Shown piece after piece: positions 60,801 to 64,000 of a stretch of DNA of 64,000 nt. The notes below the pieces were generated by a model. The model was not told where the DNA came from. It saw only the letters and a list, made by a program, of their open reading frames with translations, and searched no databases. Position numbers and translations under genes: made by a program. Source of the DNA: Streblospio benedicti (lineage: Eukaryota; Annelida; Polychaeta; Spionida; Spionidae); contig CM032660.1 in assembly GCA_019095985.1 (NCBI GenBank), positions 12,768,556 through 12,832,555 on the forward strand, given 5' to 3'. Within the stretch, counting starts at the first letter, position 1. The number at the start of each line of letters is the position of its first letter.

Positions 60801-63800
60801 GACTTCAGCATTCTCACTTACATACATCACAGATAATATAGGTTCCTTTTGTCCCATAGTAAAATTACCTATAAACAATCGCATTTATTATGTTTAATAC
60901 AAGTTGAAACGGTGAAATCGCTGTGTGATCCTAAAACGTCTACTGACAATGTCAGCAGGCGACGACAGGTTTAATGACCATGAAAAACACCAAACATATA
61001 TTGGATCATATCTCTGTTGTACATTGTCGTATTAATATATAATTTTGATGGAAATAATCTGCAGTAATATGCAATTTCATTCATATATATAATTCTATGT
61101 AATTGTTTTAACTAAATAGTTTAATTTGACCATTAATCACATGCATCGCCATATCTAACACACAGCGTTAGGCGTTAGCTGTCAAAATGCATAGGCTATC
61201 ACACGATTTTGTGCAAATTGGACTCGTTGCTATATATTTTATTATTTATCATGGTGAAAATAAGAAACTAGACCATCTTCAGAATGTGTACTGTTAATGT
61301 GAAAACGTTTGGATGAATATCATATGAGCTACTAAAGGATTATTGTTCTATGTCAACAATGGAAAACTCCGAATCGACTGACTAGACTCACGCCATTTTC
61401 TGGTCGGACGAAACGTGTTTCGTAGCATGATCCAGTTAAGCATCCATTTATCGCTGAAGAACTTCCGACCGCTATTAGCTCGGGTGTATTAATTGGATAT
61501 CTTAGACAGCACATTAATAATAGTCCCATACACCTCTGTTACGCCAATTGCTGTGGCTTATTGGCGTATAATTAGCCAATCACAATAATATCCATCTTAC
61601 ATAAATTAGTCCAAAGCACACTCTTAGGCCTCATCACTTAAAAATGTATGAATATATTTGGTTAGTGAATTCTATAATTTGAGAGTGGATATAATAAAAA
61701 AAAAATGTTGTACTGGTAAATTGATGATATATTCTTTGCAAATCCGAGCCATTATTTATGTTTATACTTTTTATATGTTGCAACTTGTTGACAGGTGAAA
61801 TTATGTTCATGATGAAATTCTATTATGTATTTCAAGAAAATAATGCTACATTTAATCTTTAATTGATGTGGTTAATGAACTTAATTACTTTCCTTTATAT
61901 TTGAATATTTTTATGAATATCAATATTTGTAAACAGAAATCATGAATTTAAATAAAAAATCTGTAAACTATGTTGTATTTTTGTTTTTTACTATAATATC
62001 TATTTTTCAAATAATAGTGTTGCTGAGAGAAAATTGTGGGCTAGTGAAGTGGACCCATATATTAGTTGTGAATAAGCATTACTAGAGTACCAGAGGGCTA
62101 GGTGGGATTGGAGAGGTGTGTGTGTTTCTTCTGTACTTAAGTATTACACATAGCCACCACCCCTTTTTTTCCAGCTTCTAGGTAGCATTTTTGCCCAGCA
62201 TTTCTGGCTGAAGCGGCAGTTTTGACCTTGCATAGTTCCAGGGGATGAAACTCATCAAAATTTGTTCACGGACCAGAGGGCCGGCAACTTCAAAACGTAG
62301 CCGGCCCAGACAAAAAGTGTACGGCCCTTGATTACGTTAATATTGAGAACTCCCTAAAAATAGCCTACCACTGGGCCGTGAACTTAAGAAACCAGCCGGC
62401 CCGGGCCAAAATCAGCCGGCACCGGGCCGCCGGGTAGGCGCTAATTCATACCCTGCATAGTTCAATAGGTATTGAAGATTAGAAAATACTTGAATTTGAC
62501 TAAATGTTTTTATATTTTGTGTAAAAAAATCTCATTTCCTCAAGTCAAGGGCTCTGCGGCTGATGAAATTAAAAACATTCACTGTAAATGAAGATACAGT
62601 ACAGGAGTGTACACTATCATGTATGTACTTTTGATAATTGGAAAATCTGTACAGCGAAAGATATGCAGAATAGTAGGAAAACACAACGTACACGTCAATT
62701 AGCTTCTTTTGTAGTGTATTTTTTATTTTCACTGTGGAAAAAAAAGGTTTTATTCTAGACGAAATTAACATGAAGTGAGTTAAAATGCATTCATGTTAAT
62801 GTCTTTATTCAACTGCAGTTATATAAGAGCATTATATGTAAATCAAAATTTTTATTCACCCAATAAATCACAAACAAATTGGAAAGCTTGTATTATCGTC
62901 ATATCTATGACTATGGCCATAAAGATCCAATATAATAGTTTGACTTCGTGAATCGTGGGGACTGGTGCATGTGGCCACTCCGCTCACAGCAGCACTAGTA
63001 GGTAGAGGATATTAGGTATTCAGAAGTGTCGGCGCCTGGGGGAGGGGGCTGGGGGCAGTCACTAAAATACTTGTCTGATGTGTACATATGTCTTACCCTA
63101 GCCCTAGGCTACATGTAGAGCTGGGTTGATACCCTGTAATTGATTATGTTCGTAGTGAAAACATCTATGTAGCCACTATACGTCATATGTACATGAACGT
63201 TTCAGGTGCCCTGGCATGTAGGTGTGGTGTAATCTAAGTTAGGAACAGTTTAAGAATATAAAACCAGACGCTAAAATTTAATTCCATAGTATTTTTATCA
63301 AATAAAGTCAGTACTCATGTACATGACATGTTAATCTGAAGTAGTGCACTTGCGAAATAGCTTCTAAAATGGCCATTTCTCACTGAGTTCATCTGCAAAT
63401 TATCAGGGACATGGAAAAAAGGATATACTTTGATTACGCAGGCTTATGTGGTTAGTGGCTGCATATTTGTGCCCTACAAATGATCTTGAATTAAAAGTTT
63501 TTGTTAATAGGACACCATGTCAAAACCTCATTTTTACTGACATCAATACTCACAATACTGCCTAATTTTCTTACAAATTCGTATTTCAAGCGCATATTTT
63601 TACTAGGTTTGGCCAAGTGCATGTACAATGACATGATGCTATTAAAGAGACATGAACAGGTGAATTTCATGTCATATAAACTTTTTATGCAACATAAATA
63701 GTACTTGCTGAGCCATTTGAATATATACATTTTTATCTATACGCAGCTTTTCATTTCTTCATAATTAATCAGTTCCCTATTTCGGTTTCTTGAAATGTAC

Positions 63801-64000
63801 CCACAGCCCAATGTTTTGTAAACAAAGAGGGAATTTCATAACATCCAGCCTTAATAACTATTTCCGACATGCGAATTTTGGCTTGCGGCGCACGAGTGAT
63901 AAAGGCTACAGTCCTGTTATTAGTACGGAACCTCCCAATGTCAATTTACTCGTTTTTCTCCCTGTTTTGATTTATTTATATTTTTCTATCAAACGTGTGT
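60801..64000. other. no recognised gene; GC-rich repeat-like patch at 62270-62450
   Basis: Mostly AT-rich without supported exons. 62270-62450 repeats GCCGGCCC / CCGGCCCGGGCC words. 61380-61610 has a CCAAT/ATTGG cluster and moderate GC, and could be a promoter of a gene outside the window. The small open frames near 62532 and 63491 are unsupported. Confidence 0.4.

Overview
This is a eukaryotic, AT-rich, intron-rich window with one 100-N assembly gap (22503-22602). It carries three complete, confidently recognised protein genes. Conserved animal and ciliary genes, tRNA-derived SINEs, CR1/L2- and RTE-like LINE fragments and many short inverted-repeat elements point to a marine invertebrate animal, perhaps an ambulacrarian such as a hemichordate. 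The species assignment is inference; the animal assignment is firm.

Layout: 1-4235 holds no recognised gene except a possible tiny two-exon gene on the minus strand. 4240-18800 is repeat-rich: a foldback element, C-rich inverted-repeat elements, a tRNA-headed SINE, a CR1/L2-like LINE interrupted by a GC-rich DNA element that is itself interrupted by a smaller one, a hairpin repeat, an RTE-like LINE and a degenerate coding-like stretch. 18800-35458 (+) is a FAM78-family gene of six coding exons (492 aa) with a 12.4-kb first intron and a roughly 200-residue N-terminal extension. 35459-39556 holds its 3' UTR, an RTE-like LINE fragment and the CEP162 3' flank. 39557-52617 (-) is CEP162, 15 coding exons reconstructed end to end (1429 aa). 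53241-59909 (+) is TMEM17, five coding exons (205 aa). 59910-64000 holds the TMEM17 3' UTR and unassigned sequence.

CEP162 and TMEM17 both act at the ciliary transition zone. They are transcribed head to head with only 623 bp between start codons, so a shared bidirectional promoter is plausible. FAM78 and CEP162 converge tail to tail. All splice boundaries given were read by eye from GT/AG sites, reading-frame phase and remembered family sequences. No search or alignment was run.

Other items worth attention are a perfect 169-bp inverted repeat in TMEM17 intron 2, an in-frame 39-bp tandem duplication that copies a CEP162 splice acceptor, and a nested three-level transposon insertion at 9201-11830.
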